From NCBI GenBank assembly GCA_001275005.1, contig JWZX01002653.1, positions 1 through 23,900 of the forward strand: a stretch of DNA of 23,900 nt. The letters run 5' to 3'. The notes under the pieces are model-generated. The model was not told the origin of the DNA. It saw only the letters and a list, made by a program, of their open reading frames with translations, and made no database searches. Each line of letters starts with the position of its first letter. Within the stretch, counting starts at the first letter, position 1. Positions 23,855 through 23,900 of the stretch are shown piece after piece. This DNA comes from Chrysochromulina tobinii (lineage: Eukaryota > Haptophyta > Prymnesiales > Chrysochromulinaceae). Made by a program: the position numbers and the translations under genes.

Positions 23855-23900
23855 TGGGCCTGCCTCATGGACTCTTTGGAAGGCCCCTCCCCCCCAACAC

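Overview
The window is nuclear DNA from a GC-rich eukaryote, most likely a unicellular marine alga. A haptophyte is my best guess, but this rests on general character (high GC, exostosin, sialidase, sulfotransferase and GT25-like genes, repeat-filled short introns) and not on a marker gene. Genes are split by spliceosomal introns. There is no operon structure, no Shine-Dalgarno pattern, and no tRNA, rRNA or CRISPR.

Layout. 170-778 (+): membrane-anchored SRPBCC/START-like protein. 2769-1218 (-): three-exon PAPS-dependent sulfotransferase. 4316-3174 (-): intronless HEAT-like repeat protein. 4553-5621 (+): SET/SMYD-like methyltransferase. 6083-10557 (+): six-exon membrane-anchored cathepsin B-like peptidase with a very long N-terminal part. 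10557-12967 (+): five-exon sialidase. 13317-14111 (+): DJ-1/PfpI (Hsp31-like) protein with an N-terminal Dpy-30/RIIa-like segment. 14284-15906 (+): three-exon exostosin (GT47). 17026-16298 (-): unrecognised charged, coiled-coil-like protein. 17301-18383 (+): GT25-like glycosyltransferase. 18519 to the right edge (+): valyl-tRNA synthetase, 14 exons seen, C-terminus outside the window. Sulfotransferase, sialidase, exostosin and GT25 all act on glycans, which would suit cell-surface polysaccharide or scale metabolism, but nothing shows co-regulation.

The striking feature is the introns. Most consist of short tandem repeats, usually of 10 bp, built on CTGATTGC / CTGATGGCC / CTGATGACC / CTGAGTGCAT. 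The repeats always lie on the sense strand of the host gene, including the minus-strand sulfotransferase. The unit contains CTGAT/CTGAG; the CTGAT and CTGAC forms fit the yUnAy branch-point consensus. Being 10 bp long, it puts TGA stops in all three frames. Exons on the 3' side of introns mostly begin GT straight after the acceptor AG, and in several introns the donor-side sequence is a copy of the downstream exon start (up to about 24 bp). At many introns the exon edge with its splice site is itself tandemly duplicated inside the intron; in the sulfotransferase a 56-bp exon-end/donor segment recurs exactly every 95 bp, three times. This looks like introns born and enlarged by local tandem duplication of AGGT-type sites, caught at several ages.

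Exon joins were derived by hand from phase agreement and protein-family continuity. All joins are in frame except inside the cathepsin-like gene, where one base appears to be missing in a C-rich, low-complexity exon.
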